A stretch of DNA of 64,000 nucleotides, from NCBI RefSeq assembly GCF_037201975.1, contig NZ_CP147520.1:7254001-7318000 (forward strand), in the 5' to 3' direction. This document shows positions 19,159 through 28,510 of the stretch, piece after piece (position 1 is the first letter of the stretch; every line of letters starts with the position of its first letter). The DNA is from Streptomyces sp. TG1A-60 (GTDB taxonomy: Bacteria > Actinomycetota > Actinomycetes > Streptomycetales > Streptomycetaceae). Below the pieces are notes generated by a model. It made no database searches, was not told the DNA's origin, and saw only the letters and a program-made list of their open reading frames with translations. A program made the translations under genes and the position numbers.

Positions 19159-20554
19159 AGGTCGGTATGGGCATGCCGCCGTCATCCTCCCAGCCGCCTC
19201 GGCCGCCGAATGGCACACCGTCGAGCGGCGCGCGTACGGCCTGCGGGGCATGCCGGCCTCGGCCGGGACAAGCTCCTTCAGGCGTCGGCCTCCGCGCCGG
19301 CCGAGGCCAGTGCCGTCGCCGGATCGTGGGCCGCTGGGCCGACAGCGCCCAGCGGCCTCGCTCCCTGCGGTAGGGCCACCAGCGGCCGTCCCGTCCGAGG
19401 CGCAGCTGGGCCGAGCCGCCGACCACGGTCCACCGGTTGTGCGCGGAGTGCAGCCGAGGCCGCTCGTCCTCGTCCCAGGCCGATTCCAGGGCGGCACGCG
19501 CGCGTGCGAGGGATTCCGCCTCCAGGTGCTCTTCTCCGTCGAGTACGGCGAGTCCGGCAACCCCGCCGTACCGCCAGGCGCGGACGGCGAGCGCCAGCCC
19601 TTCCCGGTCACGCTCGGACCCCTGGGAGAGCCGTGCCCCGATGCCCGGTTCCGGATCACCGGCGGCCAGCCGCACCGCGTCCTGATGGAGAGTCAATTCG
19701 TGCTCCACTGGCTGCTGCTCGTGTCCGGGCAGGAGAGCCTCGGCCAGCATCCGGTGTGCCGCGCGGGCGGTCTGCGCCGCCAGGAAGGCGAGCGCCGCCG
19801 GGTCCACGCCGGGAGCGGGCGGCACCTCGGTGTCCAGGGAAGGCGGCAGGCCCGGCTCCACGGGCAGCCGGGGCGGCTCGGGGAGCGGCGGCAGAATCTC
19901 ACCGGCGGCGTAGGCCTCGGCGGCGTCCAGGCCCTCCTGGAGGTCTTCCCGCGCCTCCCTCTCATCCACCGCGGGGGCGAAGCTGCGTACCTGGAGTTCG
20001 TCCAGGAGCGCGTGTTCGGCGCGCCCTCGCATCAGCAGCAGCACGAACGGGTCCTGGTCCAGCAGTCGGGCCACCTGGTAGCAGAGGGCCGTGGTGTGTC
20101 CGCAGTGGTCCCAGGCGCCGCAGTCACACTCCGCCTCAAGATCACCGAGGCCGGGCAGCAGATCGACCCCCGCGGTCGCGGCGTCCTCGACCAGATGCGG
20201 TGGCATCTCGCGGTCGAGCAGGGCGGCGATGTGCCCGGCCTGCTCGACCGCCATGCCCACGAAACGGTCCCAGCGACGCTCCGACAGTTCCTGGAGCAGG
20301 ACGTCGGCGCGATGGGCGGTGCCGTCACGGTCCTGGACGACGGCCGTGACGCGCCCGGGGCGCACCGACACCGCGCCCACGGCTCCCGCGCGCGCGAGCC
20401 TGCGCCCCGCCTTCACCTGCTCCCCGTCCATCGCCGCGTCCTCAAGGGCCTTCAGCCAGGCCCGGCCCCACCACGTCTGCGCGAAACCCCGCCCGCGCAC
20501 GGGCGCCGGCGTCGCGAACGTGCGCTCGTGTTCATGTCCGGTGCGTTCCGTCAT
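19139..20554 (-). CDS. SWIM zinc-finger protein, C-terminus probably frameshifted
   Basis: 471 residues. The N-terminus [20 protein letters not shown] and the SWIM finger [20 protein letters not shown] (C-x-C...C-x-H) define the family; such proteins are partners of SNF2 helicases. ATG 20554 overlaps the helicase stop (ATGA), so translation is coupled. Near 19340, after RERGRW, the natural ending appears in another frame ([20 protein letters not shown] then TGA, ending at 19278). One base seems to have been lost, and the frame now runs 45 codons further to a stop supplied by the adjacent MITE-like element. Zinc coordination should be unaffected. Possible role in DNA repair or transcription is inferred only from the partner. 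Confidence 0.85.
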   Translation of the reverse strand: MTERTGHEHERTFATPAPVRGRGFAQTWWGRAWLKALEDAAMDGEQVKAGRRLARAGAVGAVSVRPGRVTAVVQDRDGTAHRADVLLQELSERRWDRFVGMAVEQAGHIAALLDREMPPHLVEDAATAGVDLLPGLGDLEAECDCGAWDHCGHTTALCYQVARLLDQDPFVLLLMRGRAEHALLDELQVRSFAPAVDEREAREDLQEGLDAAEAYAAGEILPPLPEPPRLPVEPGLPPSLDTEVPPAPGVDPAALAFLAAQTARAAHRMLAEALLPGHEQQPVEHELTLHQDAVRLAAGDPEPGIGARLSQGSERDREGLALAVRAWRYGGVAGLAVLDGEEHLEAESLARARAALESAWDEDERPRLHSAHNRWTVVGGSAQLRLGRDGRWWPYRRERGRWALSAQRPTIRRRHWPRPARRPTPEGACPGRGRHAPQAVRAPLDGVPFGGRGGWEDDGGMPIPTLGFLAL

Positions 20555-23412
20555 CCCGCGCCCCCTCGAAGTTCCACCAGGTCGGCCAGTTCGGTGTCGG
20601 ACAGCTCGGTGAGCGCCGAGTCACCGGCGCCGAGCACCGCGTCGGCCAGCTCCCGCTTGCGCAGCAGCATGTCCGCGATGCGGTCCTCGATCGTTCCCTC
20701 CGTGATGAGCCGGTGCACCTGCACAGGCCGTGTCTGACCGATGCGGTACGCCCGGTCGGTGGCCTGCGCCTCGACAGCCGGGTTCCACCAGCGGTCGTAG
20801 TGCACGACATGCTCGGCCCGGGTCAGGTTCAGACCTGTGCCGGCGGCCTTCAACGACAGCAGGAAGACGGGCACTTCGCCCTCCTGGAAGCGTTCGACCA
20901 TCGCCTCCCGCTCGGGAACCGGTGTCCCGCCGTGCAGGAACCGCGTCGGCACACCGCGTGCCGCGAGATGGCGTTCCAGGAGCCGCGCCATCCGCACGTA
21001 CTGCGTGAACACCAGAACGCTCGCGCCCTCGGAGAGGATGGTGTCCAGCAGTTCGTCCAGCAGCTCCAACTTCCCCGATCTGCCCGGGATCCGGGGCTGC
21101 TCCTCCTTGAGGAACTGCGCGGGGTGGTTGCAGATCTGCTTGAGCCCGGTCAGCAGCTTCACGATCAGTCCGCGCCGCTCCATGCCGTCGGCCTCGGCGA
21201 TCTCCGCCATGGTCTCGCGGACCAACGCCTCGTACAGCCCCACCTGTTCCCTGGTGAGTGACACGGCGCGGTCGGTCTCGGTCTTCGGTGGCAGCTCCGG
21301 CGCGATGCCGGGGTCCGACTTGCGGCGGCGCAGCAGGAAAGGCCGCACGAGCCGGGAGAGCCGCTCCGCCGCGGCGGGGTCCCGACTGCCCTCGACGGCC
21401 TGTGCGTAGCGGGTACGGAAGGTGCCGAGCCCTCCGAGCAGGCCCGGGGTGGTCCAGTCGAGGATCGCCCACAGCTCGGACAGGTTGTTCTCCACCGGCG
21501 TGCCGGTGAGCGCCACACGCGCGCGTGCGCCGATGGTGCGCAGTTCCTTCGCCGTGGCCGAGTAGGGGTTCTTCACGTGCTGTGCCTCGTCCGCCACGAC
21601 CATGCCCCAGGGCACGTCGGCGAGGCGCGGCGCGTCGAGGCGCATCGTGCCGTACGTGGTGAGGACGAACTCCGCGTCGGCGAGCCCGTCCAGGCTGCGC
21701 CGGGCCCCGTGAAAGCGGCGCACCGGCACACCGGGGGCGAACTTCTCGATCTCCCGCTGCCAGTTGCCCATCAGTGAAGCCGGGCAGACCACGAGGGTGG
21801 GGCCCGCCGACGAGGTGTCGGACCGCCGATGCAGATGCAGGGCGATCAGGGTGATCGTCTTGCCGAGGCCCATGTCGTCGGCCAGACAGCCGCCGAGTCC
21901 CAGCGAGGTCATCCGGGCCAGCCAGCCGAGGCCCCGCAGCTGGTAGTCGCGCAGTGTCGCGGCGAGTCCGGACGGCTGCCCGACCGGCTCCTGCCCCTCC
22001 GGGTCCGACAGGCGCTCCCGCAGCGTCGCCAGCCACCCCGTCGGACGTACGTCGACCATCCGGCCGTCGACCTCCGTGGAACCCGTCAGTGCGGCACTGA
22101 GCGCGTCGACGGGGGAGACCCTGCGGTCCTGACGGTCACGGGCGCGGCGGATCTCCTCGGGGTCCACCAGGACCCACTGGTCACGCAGCCGCACCATCGG
22201 GCGGTTCGCCTCAGCGAGCAGGTCCAGCTCCTGGCGGGTGAGTCGCTGGTCGCCCAGCGCGAACCACCAGTCGAAGGCGAGCAGCGCGTCGGCGGACAGG
22301 AACGACGGGGTGTCCGAGACGGCCTTGTCAGGACCTTGTTCGTGGTCCGGCGGGCCGATGACCGCGCGGGCCGTCAACCTGCGCGCCGGCTCCTTGGGCC
22401 AGTGCACGTCGACGCCGGCCGCCGCCAGTAGCCGGGCGCCCTCGCCGAGCAGCTCGGTGACCTCCTCGTCGGCGAGGTCCACGGCGTCCGGCACGGAGGC
22501 CGAGAGCAGGGGCGTGAGCGGTGCCCAGGCGCGGGCCGCGCGGCGCAGGGCGAGCAGGACGTCCATCCGCGCGCGCGGGCCGAAGGTCTCGGCGCCGGCC
22601 CAGACGGCGGAGGCGTCCGCGACGAGCGCCGGATCGTTCACATCACGCACCTGAAGGACGGCACGGAACGGCAGGTTCGTCGGGGCCGGCCCGTCGGGCG
22701 GGACAGAGGCGAGCCCCGGGACCTCCACGCGCAGCGAGACGCGGATCCCCGTGTCGTGCCCGGCGGCGACATCGGCGGCCCAGGCACGCTGCTCGGGCAC
22801 GTGCTGGGGGTCCCGCGAGGCGAAGGCCCGGCCGCCTGCCGCGGCGCTCGCGGCGGGGGAGCGGGGCAGCGAGTCCAGGACCGCGTCGAGGAAGTCGCGC
22901 AGCAGTCGCTCCGGATCCGGGAGGTGCCACGGTCCCTTGTGGTCCACGGGCGCCGCATGTGCCTCGGGTGGCATCGCGGCGGCCAGGTCACGGATCCGGT
23001 CCACATCATCGGCCCGCAGCGGGCCCGCCCGCCAGGCGTCATGGCCGCTCGTCGTCACTCCGGGCAACAGCAGTCCCCGCGCGGCCAGTTGGAGCGCCAC
23101 TATGGTGGCCGCGCCCCAGAACGCGGTCGAACGGTGGGCGCCGGTCGCGGTACGCGCGCGCGTGAACACCGCAAGCGCGGCGTGCACCGGAAGAGACACG
23201 GCGGGCACTGTCACCGGCTTGACACCCTCGTCGCCGGGCAGGACGACCGTCAGGTCCTCGGCGCGGCCGTGCGTGACCAGGGGCGGCGCCGAGCCGTCCG
23301 GTCGCCAGAAGGTGACACGTCCGGTGCGGGCCGGGTCCGAGGCCATGAACACGGCGCGGCAGCGGGTCAGCCCGGATACTTCGGAGGGGGTTGCCACGGG
23401 GTTCGTCGGCAC
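20551..23412 (-). CDS. SNF2-family DEAD/DEAH helicase
   Basis: About 953 residues. The N-terminal half (about 450 residues) is the bacterial SNF2-associated domain. The C-terminal half is the ATPase: motif [16 protein letters not shown], Ia [64 protein letters not shown] and [12 protein letters not shown]. Translocation on double-stranded DNA is expected. The start is uncertain: ATG 23487, GTG 23412 and ATG 23346 are in frame. GTG 23412 is preferred because GAGGAG lies upstream (spacing a little long) and the family N-terminus fits. The coupled SWIM gene overlaps its stop, indicating a two-protein complex. Confidence 0.9.
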   Translation of the reverse strand: MPTNPVATPSEVSGLTRCRAVFMASDPARTGRVTFWRPDGSAPPLVTHGRAEDLTVVLPGDEGVKPVTVPAVSLPVHAALAVFTRARTATGAHRSTAFWGAATIVALQLAARGLLLPGVTTSGHDAWRAGPLRADDVDRIRDLAAAMPPEAHAAPVDHKGPWHLPDPERLLRDFLDAVLDSLPRSPAASAAAGGRAFASRDPQHVPEQRAWAADVAAGHDTGIRVSLRVEVPGLASVPPDGPAPTNLPFRAVLQVRDVNDPALVADASAVWAGAETFGPRARMDVLLALRRAARAWAPLTPLLSASVPDAVDLADEEVTELLGEGARLLAAAGVDVHWPKEPARRLTARAVIGPPDHEQGPDKAVSDTPSFLSADALLAFDWWFALGDQRLTRQELDLLAEANRPMVRLRDQWVLVDPEEIRRARDRQDRRVSPVDALSAALTGSTEVDGRMVDVRPTGWLATLRERLSDPEGQEPVGQPSGLAATLRDYQLRGLGWLARMTSLGLGGCLADDMGLGKTITLIALHLHRRSDTSSAGPTLVVCPASLMGNWQREIEKFAPGVPVRRFHGARRSLDGLADAEFVLTTYGTMRLDAPRLADVPWGMVVADEAQHVKNPYSATAKELRTIGARARVALTGTPVENNLSELWAILDWTTPGLLGGLGTFRTRYAQAVEGSRDPAAAERLSRLVRPFLLRRRKSDPGIAPELPPKTETDRAVSLTREQVGLYEALVRETMAEIAEADGMERRGLIVKLLTGLKQICNHPAQFLKEEQPRIPGRSGKLELLDELLDTILSEGASVLVFTQYVRMARLLERHLAARGVPTRFLHGGTPVPEREAMVERFQEGEVPVFLLSLKAAGTGLNLTRAEHVVHYDRWWNPAVEAQATDRAYRIGQTRPVQVHRLITEGTIEDRIADMLLRKRELADAVLGAGDSALTELSDTELADLVELRGGAG

Positions 23413-23653
23413 AGGGATAGTGAACTCCTCAAACTTGACTACTCGCAGATTGCTGAAGCTACAGCACGCTGAACCTCCAGCAGGCATGCTGTGGAGTGAC
23501 GTGGCTCACTTTTCCGGCCGGTCGACGGGGGCATCTCAGGGTTGTACGGGGGTGCGACTCAGGGATGCGTCAGGGTCGTGGTCCGGAACTGCGGAGAGCT
23601 CGATCCCGTTCTCAGGACAGAGAGCGGCAGTGGCCGCGAAGGAGGCGACCGAG

Positions 23654-23842
23654 ATGTCGAAGAGCACGAAGATCGTCGCGGGGGGTGCGGCAATCGGGAT
23701 CGTCCTGCTGATCCTGTTGCCCTTCCCCTTCTGGGCCAATCTCCTGATCGTCCTGGGGATCCCCACGGCCGCGTACCTCGCGCTGGACCCCTCGCAGCGG
23801 CGCAGGCTGCGCCGGTCCGGCCGTAAGGAGCTCGGCCGCTGA
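23654..23842 (+). CDS. Small one- or two-pass membrane protein
   Basis: A 62-residue protein starting MSKSTKIVAGGAAIGIVLLI, with a hydrophobic stretch from about 8 to 45 (probably two short helices, broken by PFPFW) and a basic tail QRRRLRRSGRKELGR. The start has GGAGG eight bases upstream. It is divergent from the SNF2 gene. Small proteins of this kind are conserved in Streptomyces without known function. Confidence 0.75.
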   Translation: MSKSTKIVAGGAAIGIVLLILLPFPFWANLLIVLGIPTAAYLALDPSQRRRLRRSGRKELGR

Positions 23843-23883
23843 GTGTCACCGGCCCGCGTGGGCGGGCCGGTGAGGCACACGAC

Positions 23884-24750
23884 TCAGTTGGGGCGTACCG
23901 CGATCTTGTCGAGGGACTCCAGGAGGCCGGGCAGTTCCGGGCCCCGGCCCACCGGCAGCACTTCCCCGGGCTCCTCGTCGAGAAGGACGAACGCTATGTC
24001 GTCGGTCCTGGCCACCATCGACCAGCCGGGACCGTCGGCACGGAGGGTGCGGGCACCTCCCGGCGCGAACGACGAGCGGACGCGCCCGAGGGGCGGCGGT
24101 GACTCCACATACGCGCGTGCCTCCGCGAGAACGCGGCGGATGCCCGTGCGAGGGGTGCCCCCGGCCTCCCCGGCGTCGGCCGAGTTCCCGGCCGCCCCCG
24201 TCGCCTCACCGGTTGCCGCCTGGCCCCCGCCGTCCTGCCCGGTGAACGCGGCGTCGTCGATCTGCTCCCGCCACGTGGACCACTGCAGTGCGATCTCGTC
24301 CGCGCCCAGACGCCGCTGGGCGGCGCCCCAGGTGCTGGTGTCCGGCGGACTCAGCGGAGACAGGTCCGAGAGCTCGGGGTCCGGGTCGTGAGGCGCGGGC
24401 ACCCCCGGGGCCGCCACGGCCACCGCGAGCGGCCAGCCGGGCAGCGCGGCCACGACCGAGTCCTCATCGGGCGACAGGTCGTACTCCATGCCGCAGTCCC
24501 ACGACGCGATGGCCACGGCGACCAGCGAGACGTCGTCGACCACCACCGTCCAGCGGGCGCCGTCGCCGTCCTGCCCCAGGACGATTCCGTACCCGTCGGC
24601 GAGCGGTGCGAGGCCGAGGGCCGCGCAGGCCTCCGGATAGTCGTCGCCCAGCACGCTGGGGAAGTTCGCGGGCGTGAGCAGTACCGCCGTCAGCACATAC
24701 AGCGCATCGTCGTCCCCGGCGGTGACGGCGTCGTCGTCCGTCCCGGCCAT
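23884..24750 (-). CDS. Conserved actinomycete protein of unknown function
   Basis: 288 residues, acidic, with no signal peptide or membrane segment. A folded-looking N-terminal part (ALYVLTAVLLTPANFPSVLG, WTVVVDDVSLVAVAIASWDC) is joined by a Pro/Asp- and Gly/Ala-rich linker (about 130-195) to a C-terminal part (RVLAEARAYVESPPPLGRVR, ending LPGLLESLDKIAVRPN). Base composition and codon use match neighbouring genes, so it is a real gene. I do not recognise a family. It converges with the small membrane protein gene. Confidence 0.75.
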   Translation of the reverse strand: MAGTDDDAVTAGDDDALYVLTAVLLTPANFPSVLGDDYPEACAALGLAPLADGYGIVLGQDGDGARWTVVVDDVSLVAVAIASWDCGMEYDLSPDEDSVVAALPGWPLAVAVAAPGVPAPHDPDPELSDLSPLSPPDTSTWGAAQRRLGADEIALQWSTWREQIDDAAFTGQDGGGQAATGEATGAAGNSADAGEAGGTPRTGIRRVLAEARAYVESPPPLGRVRSSFAPGGARTLRADGPGWSMVARTDDIAFVLLDEEPGEVLPVGRGPELPGLLESLDKIAVRPN

Positions 24751-24887
24751 GGCGGCCTCCCATCGCTCTCGCTCGTCCGTCGGCGCACCCTAATGCGCCC
24801 GGCGGGCCCTTGTCACGAGCGTGAACCCCGTCCGGAGCTGCAGGTATCCGGGTGGACAGGGCGAATCGGCCGGAGATCCCCGCTCGT

Positions 24888-25184
24888 TCAGGCGGCGGGC
24901 AGCCCCAGGAGCGACCGTGCCACCGTCTGCGGCGACTCGTCCCGCTCCCGCGCGAGCGCGATGACCGCTCGGCACGCCAGCTCACTCACCCCGAACGACA
25001 GGGCCTCGGGCGACACCCAGGTCACGGCTTCGTCGATCTGGTCCTGGTCGTCCTCGGCGCACGCTGAGATGTAGACGGCGGCGGCCTCGAACAGGTTGTG
25101 CGTGCGCTTCGTCTCCTGCGCTGCTGCCTCCGCGCGCAACGAGTTGCGTAATCTGCCGAAGGACTTGCGAAGACTGCCGAACAT
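24888..25184 (-). CDS. Small hypothetical protein
   Basis: 98 residues starting MFGSLRKSFGRLRNSLRAEA, with a basic amphipathic N-terminus followed by a helical region (HNLFEAAAVYISACAEDD, ACRAVIALARERDESPQTVA). GAAGGTGG lies upstream of ATG 25184. No membrane segment and no known motif. It is probably a cytosolic conserved Streptomyces protein of unknown role. It lies in the same direction as the genes on both sides. Confidence 0.65.
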   Translation of the reverse strand: MFGSLRKSFGRLRNSLRAEAAAQETKRTHNLFEAAAVYISACAEDDQDQIDEAVTWVSPEALSFGVSELACRAVIALARERDESPQTVARSLLGLPAA

Positions 25185-25348
25185 ATGGGCCACCTTCCCA
25201 CCCGCGTCGATATCACAGCTCGTTGGCGTGTTCCTGCTCAACGTAGGGACGGAGCTGCGGCCACAGAAGAGGGGCAGCGCGGTGAAGCGCCCTGAACGGC
25301 GGGTTCGGGAACTGGCGTAGCGTCGTTCTCCCGGACGGACCCCGGGGT

Positions 25349-25957
25349 TCAGTCGACGCGCGCCGCGAGTGCGAGGAAGCGGGCGTCCTCGTCGACGTAC
25401 GACGTCATGTGCCAGCCCGAGCCGGCCAGCAGCGGGCCGAGGTTCGCCTGCGCACGCAGGTCGTCCGGGGTGAGCTTCCGCCCGTGGCGGGCCGCGAGTG
25501 CCGCCCGGCCGATCGGGTGGAAGAGCGCCAGCGTGCCGCCCGGCCGGACCACCCGTGCCAACTCCCGCAGATTCGCGGTGGGGTGCGGGAGGTGCGCGAC
25601 GAGACCCGCGGCGAACACCGCGTCCAGCGATTCCGTACGCAAGGGCAGCCAGGCCACGTCGGCGAGCAGCAACTGCCCGTCGCGGTCCCGTCCGGCCCGT
25701 ACGGCGGCCTTCAGCATGGCCGGTGTCAGATCCGCCCCGAGTACCGCTCCGGAGGGCCCCACGGCGGCGCGCAGCGGCGTCAGGGCCCGTCCCGTGCCGC
25801 ATCCAGCGTCGAGCACGCGGTCGCCCTCTCGCAGGCCGAGATCAGCGACCGCGGCGGTGTAGGCGGGCCCGTCGTCGGGGAACCGGGTGTCCCAGTCCGC
25901 GGCCCGCGCCGTGAAGAACTCTTGGACGTGTGTGTGGTCGTCGCTCATGCTCCGCAT
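25349..25957 (-). CDS. Class I SAM-dependent methyltransferase
   Basis: 202 residues. The SAM-binding fold is clear: motif I VLDAGCGTGRALTPL (about 48-62), the acidic residue after strand two in AVLGADLTPAMLKAA, LLLADVAWLPLRTESLDAVF, and ELARVVRPGGTLALFHPIGR. It resembles the UbiE/type-11 group. Start may be ATG 25957 or ATG 25948; the upstream ATG has GAGGG closer than usual. The acceptor molecule is unknown and no pathway neighbour helps. Confidence 0.85.
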   Translation of the reverse strand: MRSMSDDHTHVQEFFTARAADWDTRFPDDGPAYTAAVADLGLREGDRVLDAGCGTGRALTPLRAAVGPSGAVLGADLTPAMLKAAVRAGRDRDGQLLLADVAWLPLRTESLDAVFAAGLVAHLPHPTANLRELARVVRPGGTLALFHPIGRAALAARHGRKLTPDDLRAQANLGPLLAGSGWHMTSYVDEDARFLALAARVD

Positions 25958-26089
25958 GATCCCTCACCGGCACGAGGGAGGAGGTGACGCACAGGTTCGG
26001 GCATCAGGCGATCGTTCCAGTGCATACATGCGCCACATTCCACCACCTTTCGAAATGCGTCCCCTTCGTGCTCCCGTGCCCCCGCGACC

Positions 26090-26542
26090 ACCGATGCCCG
26101 GCCACAGCCCGAGGAACGCGAGTACTCGCGCGTGCCCGCCGCCCCGTACCAGGAACCCGTCGAACCGTCGGCAGACCGGTGCGCCCTGATGGCCCCCGTC
26201 GCCTCCGCCGGGCAGACCACGGCGGACGGACCGCCCGAACCGCAGCCCGGCGTCACCACCCTGAGGCCGCACCGTCCCCCGCCGGAACCGGAACACTCCG
26301 ACGAACTGCCCCGCCGCGTACGCCAGGCGAACCTCGCGCCCCAACTGCGCGAACAGCGCACCGGGCACCCCGCGCAGACGGAGGCCTCCCCGGCGGACCA
26401 CGAGCGCACTCCGGAACTCGTACGAGACCGCATGGCGGCCTACCGCGCCGGCTGGGCGCGCGGTGGCGGCAGGACACCCGGCCGAGGCGCCACCCACGGC
26501 CCCGCCACGGGCAGCGACAGCAGCGAAGGAGACCCCGCATGA
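26090..26542 (+). pseudogene. C-terminal remnant of a conservon sensor kinase (CvnA)
   Basis: The frame ending at 26542 reads the low-complexity Pro/Glu-rich tail of the nitrate-sensor-like histidine kinases that open Streptomyces conservons, including the diagnostic LPRRVRQANLAPQLRE (about 26305-26352) and a closing AYRAGWARGGGR. The sensor, HAMP and ATPase domains, normally several hundred residues upstream, are absent: before about 26090 there is only the methyltransferase promoter side. Its stop TGA overlaps the start of cvnB (ATGA), preserving the usual conservon coupling, with AAGGAG at 26527-26532. Confidence 0.75.
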
Positions 26543-26978
26543 TGCAGGACCCGAGCACCAGGGCCACCGAGCGGTCCGGTGAACTCGACTGGCTGCTGGA
26601 CGACCTGGTGCTGCGCGTGCACGAGGTACGGCACGCCGTGGTGCTGTCCAACGACGGACTCGCGGTCGGCGCCTCCAGCGACCTCAGGCGCGAGGACGCG
26701 GAGCACCTTGCCGCCGTCGCCTCCGGCTTCCACAGCCTGGCCAAAGGCGCGGGCCGCCACACTTCGGCGCCGGCGGCGTACGCCAGACCATGGTCGAGAT
26801 GGACGACGGCTTCCTCTTCGTCGCGGCTGCCGGAGACGGCTCGTGTCTCGCCGTCCTCACCTCCGTCACCGCCGACACCGGTCTGGTGGCGTACGAGATG
26901 GCACGGCTGGTGAAACGCGTCGGAGAGCACCTCCGCACTCCGACCCGCGCCGGCGCGCGCCCGCCCGCGGCCGGATGA
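26539..26978 (+). pseudogene. Roadblock/LC7 protein gene CvnB, frameshifted
   Basis: The first half reads a good roadblock/LC7 protein: LDWLLDDLVLRVHEVRHAVV, LSNDGLAVGAS and EHLAAVASGFHSLAKGAGRH. At 26757-26762 the sequence is CCACAC where the intact paralogue at 28.5 kb has CCAC, a two-base gain. The second half continues in another frame as MVEMDDGFLFVAAAGDGSCL and YEMARLVKRVGEHLRTPTR. Such proteins serve as GTPase partners for CvnD. The tail still overlaps cvnC. Either the gene is broken or the assembly carries a dinucleotide error. Confidence 0.8.
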
Positions 26979-27415
26979 GCCGGAGACAGGCCGCGCCCAT
27001 GACCGAGGGCGGCACAGGCGCTCCACACGAACCGCCGGGCAGCCAGTGGTACGACAACGAGGCCGGGCCGCTCGTCCGCCCCTACGCGATGACGGGCGGA
27101 CGCACCGAGCCCGGCGCGAGCACAGTCCCCTTCGACCTGATCGCACTGGTTTCGGTCGACCCCGGCGCACCCCGAGCCGCGGACGACACCTCGCTCGGAC
27201 CGGAACACCGGACGCTCGTCGAGCTGTGCTGGACCGACACCCAGTCGGTCGCCGAACTCGCCGCGGGCGCCGACCTGCCCGTCGGCGTGGTCCGGGTACT
27301 CCTCGGCGACCTCCTGGAACTGGGCCGCGTCACCGTCAGCCGGCCCGTGCCACCCGCGCGGTTGCCGGACGAGCGCGTCCTTCGTGAAGTCATCGAGGGA
27401 CTGAGGGCGCTGTAG
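26975..27415 (+). CDS. DUF742 protein of a conservon (CvnC)
   Basis: 146 residues with the DUF742 signature: WYDNEAGPLVRPYAMTGGRT, then a winged-helix-like region HRTLVELCWTDTQSVAELAA, LPVGVVRVLLGDLLELGRV, ending VLREVIEGLRAL. DUF742 proteins are the third members of conservons (sensor, roadblock, DUF742, GTPase), which form membrane-associated complexes likened to eukaryotic G-protein systems. ATG 26975 overlaps the cvnB stop; ATG 26999 is an alternative start. Unlike normal conservons, 189 bp separate it from cvnD. Confidence 0.9.
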   Translation: MSRRQAAPMTEGGTGAPHEPPGSQWYDNEAGPLVRPYAMTGGRTEPGASTVPFDLIALVSVDPGAPRAADDTSLGPEHRTLVELCWTDTQSVAELAAGADLPVGVVRVLLGDLLELGRVTVSRPVPPARLPDERVLREVIEGLRAL

Positions 27416-27604
27416 ATGGACACATACACGGGTCCGACGTGTAGGCACTTCAGCACCAAACCGTGCACCGAACGGGCACCACACGGTCGGTGCCAGGACA
27501 TTGCGATCCAACGCCGCGCGCACGAGTGGCAGTTGCCATGATGCTGAATCCGTACAGACGAACTGATGTCGACCGTGACCGGCACTCCCCGAGAGAAGTG
27601 ATCG
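27416..27604 (+). other. cvnC-cvnD spacer containing a duplicated cvnC tail
   Basis: In intact conservons cvnC and cvnD abut or overlap. Here the spacer begins with unrelated sequence and ends, at about 27588-27620, with codons reading PREVIDGLRAL in the frame shifted relative to cvnD. That is a second copy of the cvnC ending REVIEGLRAL at 27386-27412. The block also supplies AGAGAAG, the cvnD ribosome binding site. This looks like a junction of two conservons or a deletion scar. Confidence 0.6.
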
Positions 27605-28210
27605 ATGGTCTCCGAGCACTCCGATGTGACAGACGGCGACACGGGCGCCCTGGCACTGAAGATCCTTGTCGCCGGTGGATTCGGCGTGGGCAAAACCACC
27701 CTGGTCGGCGCGGTCAGCGAGATCAGACCGCTGCGCACCGAGGAACTCCTGAGCGAGGTGGGCCAGTCGGTGGACGACACCGACGGCGTCGACCAGAAGG
27801 TCACCACCACCGTCGCCATGGACTTCGGGCGCATCACCATCAGATCCGGACTCTCGCTCTACCTGTTCGGCACACCGGGGCAGGACCGGTTCTGGTTCCT
27901 GTGGGACGAGCTGGCACAGGGCGCGTTGGGTGCCGTCGTCCTCGCGGACACGAGGCGACTGCAGGACTGCTTCCCGGCCGTGGACTACTTCGAGCGCCGG
28001 CGCATCCCGTTCGTGGTCGCTGTCAACTGCTTCGTGGGAGCCCGCGCGTACGGTGCGCAGGACGTCTCCCGAGCCCTCGACCTGGACCAGGGCACTCCCG
28101 TGGTCCTCTGCGATGCCCGCGACCGCGACTCCGGGAAGGAAGTGCTGATACGGCTCGTCGAGTACGCCGGACGCGTGCACACCGCCCGGCTGCTCGACTC
28201 CGTCGGCTGA
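27605..28210 (+). CDS. Conservon small GTPase (CvnD, DUF/ATP-GTP binding)
   Basis: A 201-residue Ras-like GTPase. It shows G1 ILVAGGFGVGKTTLVGAVSE, a switch region with DGVDQKVTTTVAMDFGRI, G3-like YLFGTPGQDRFWFLWDEL (the usual Asp before TPGQ is Gly), and VVAVNCF in the position of G4. It is the fourth member of a conservon and should cycle GTP with the roadblock protein as partner. ATG 27605 follows AGAGAAG. It is likely functional even though the local cvnA and cvnB are damaged, and may pair with the roadblock gene 300 bp downstream. Confidence 0.9.
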   Translation: MVSEHSDVTDGDTGALALKILVAGGFGVGKTTLVGAVSEIRPLRTEELLSEVGQSVDDTDGVDQKVTTTVAMDFGRITIRSGLSLYLFGTPGQDRFWFLWDELAQGALGAVVLADTRRLQDCFPAVDYFERRRIPFVVAVNCFVGARAYGAQDVSRALDLDQGTPVVLCDARDRDSGKEVLIRLVEYAGRVHTARLLDSVG

Positions 28211-28510
28211 GTGGGCGGCGACACGGACCCTGGCCGGTTTCCGTCCCTTGACGCTGGTGTTTCCGGTGTTGAAGAGCATGTCGTCGCTCTTCGACAAGAA
28301 CCGGATCGTCGTGGCGTGCGGGCGCCCGTCAGCGAGGACGGGCGGCGATTCGGCCGGTGCGCGTTCCGTGCGAGGCGGGGGTCCGCCATTCCTTGTCGGT
28401 CATCTTGCTTGCCTTGTCCTCATCCTGCTTGCTCCGACGCCAGCGGTGGGGAAGGCTGAATCGTCGGATCCTCCTTGCCAGGGGGAACGACGAAACGGGG
28501 AGTAGGAACA
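28211..28510. other. Spacer between cvnD and second roadblock gene
   Basis: 300 bp without a supported gene. The last 60 bases carry GGGGAGTAGGAA, the ribosome binding site region of the next gene. The composition is less biased than in the flanking genes. Confidence 0.4.
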
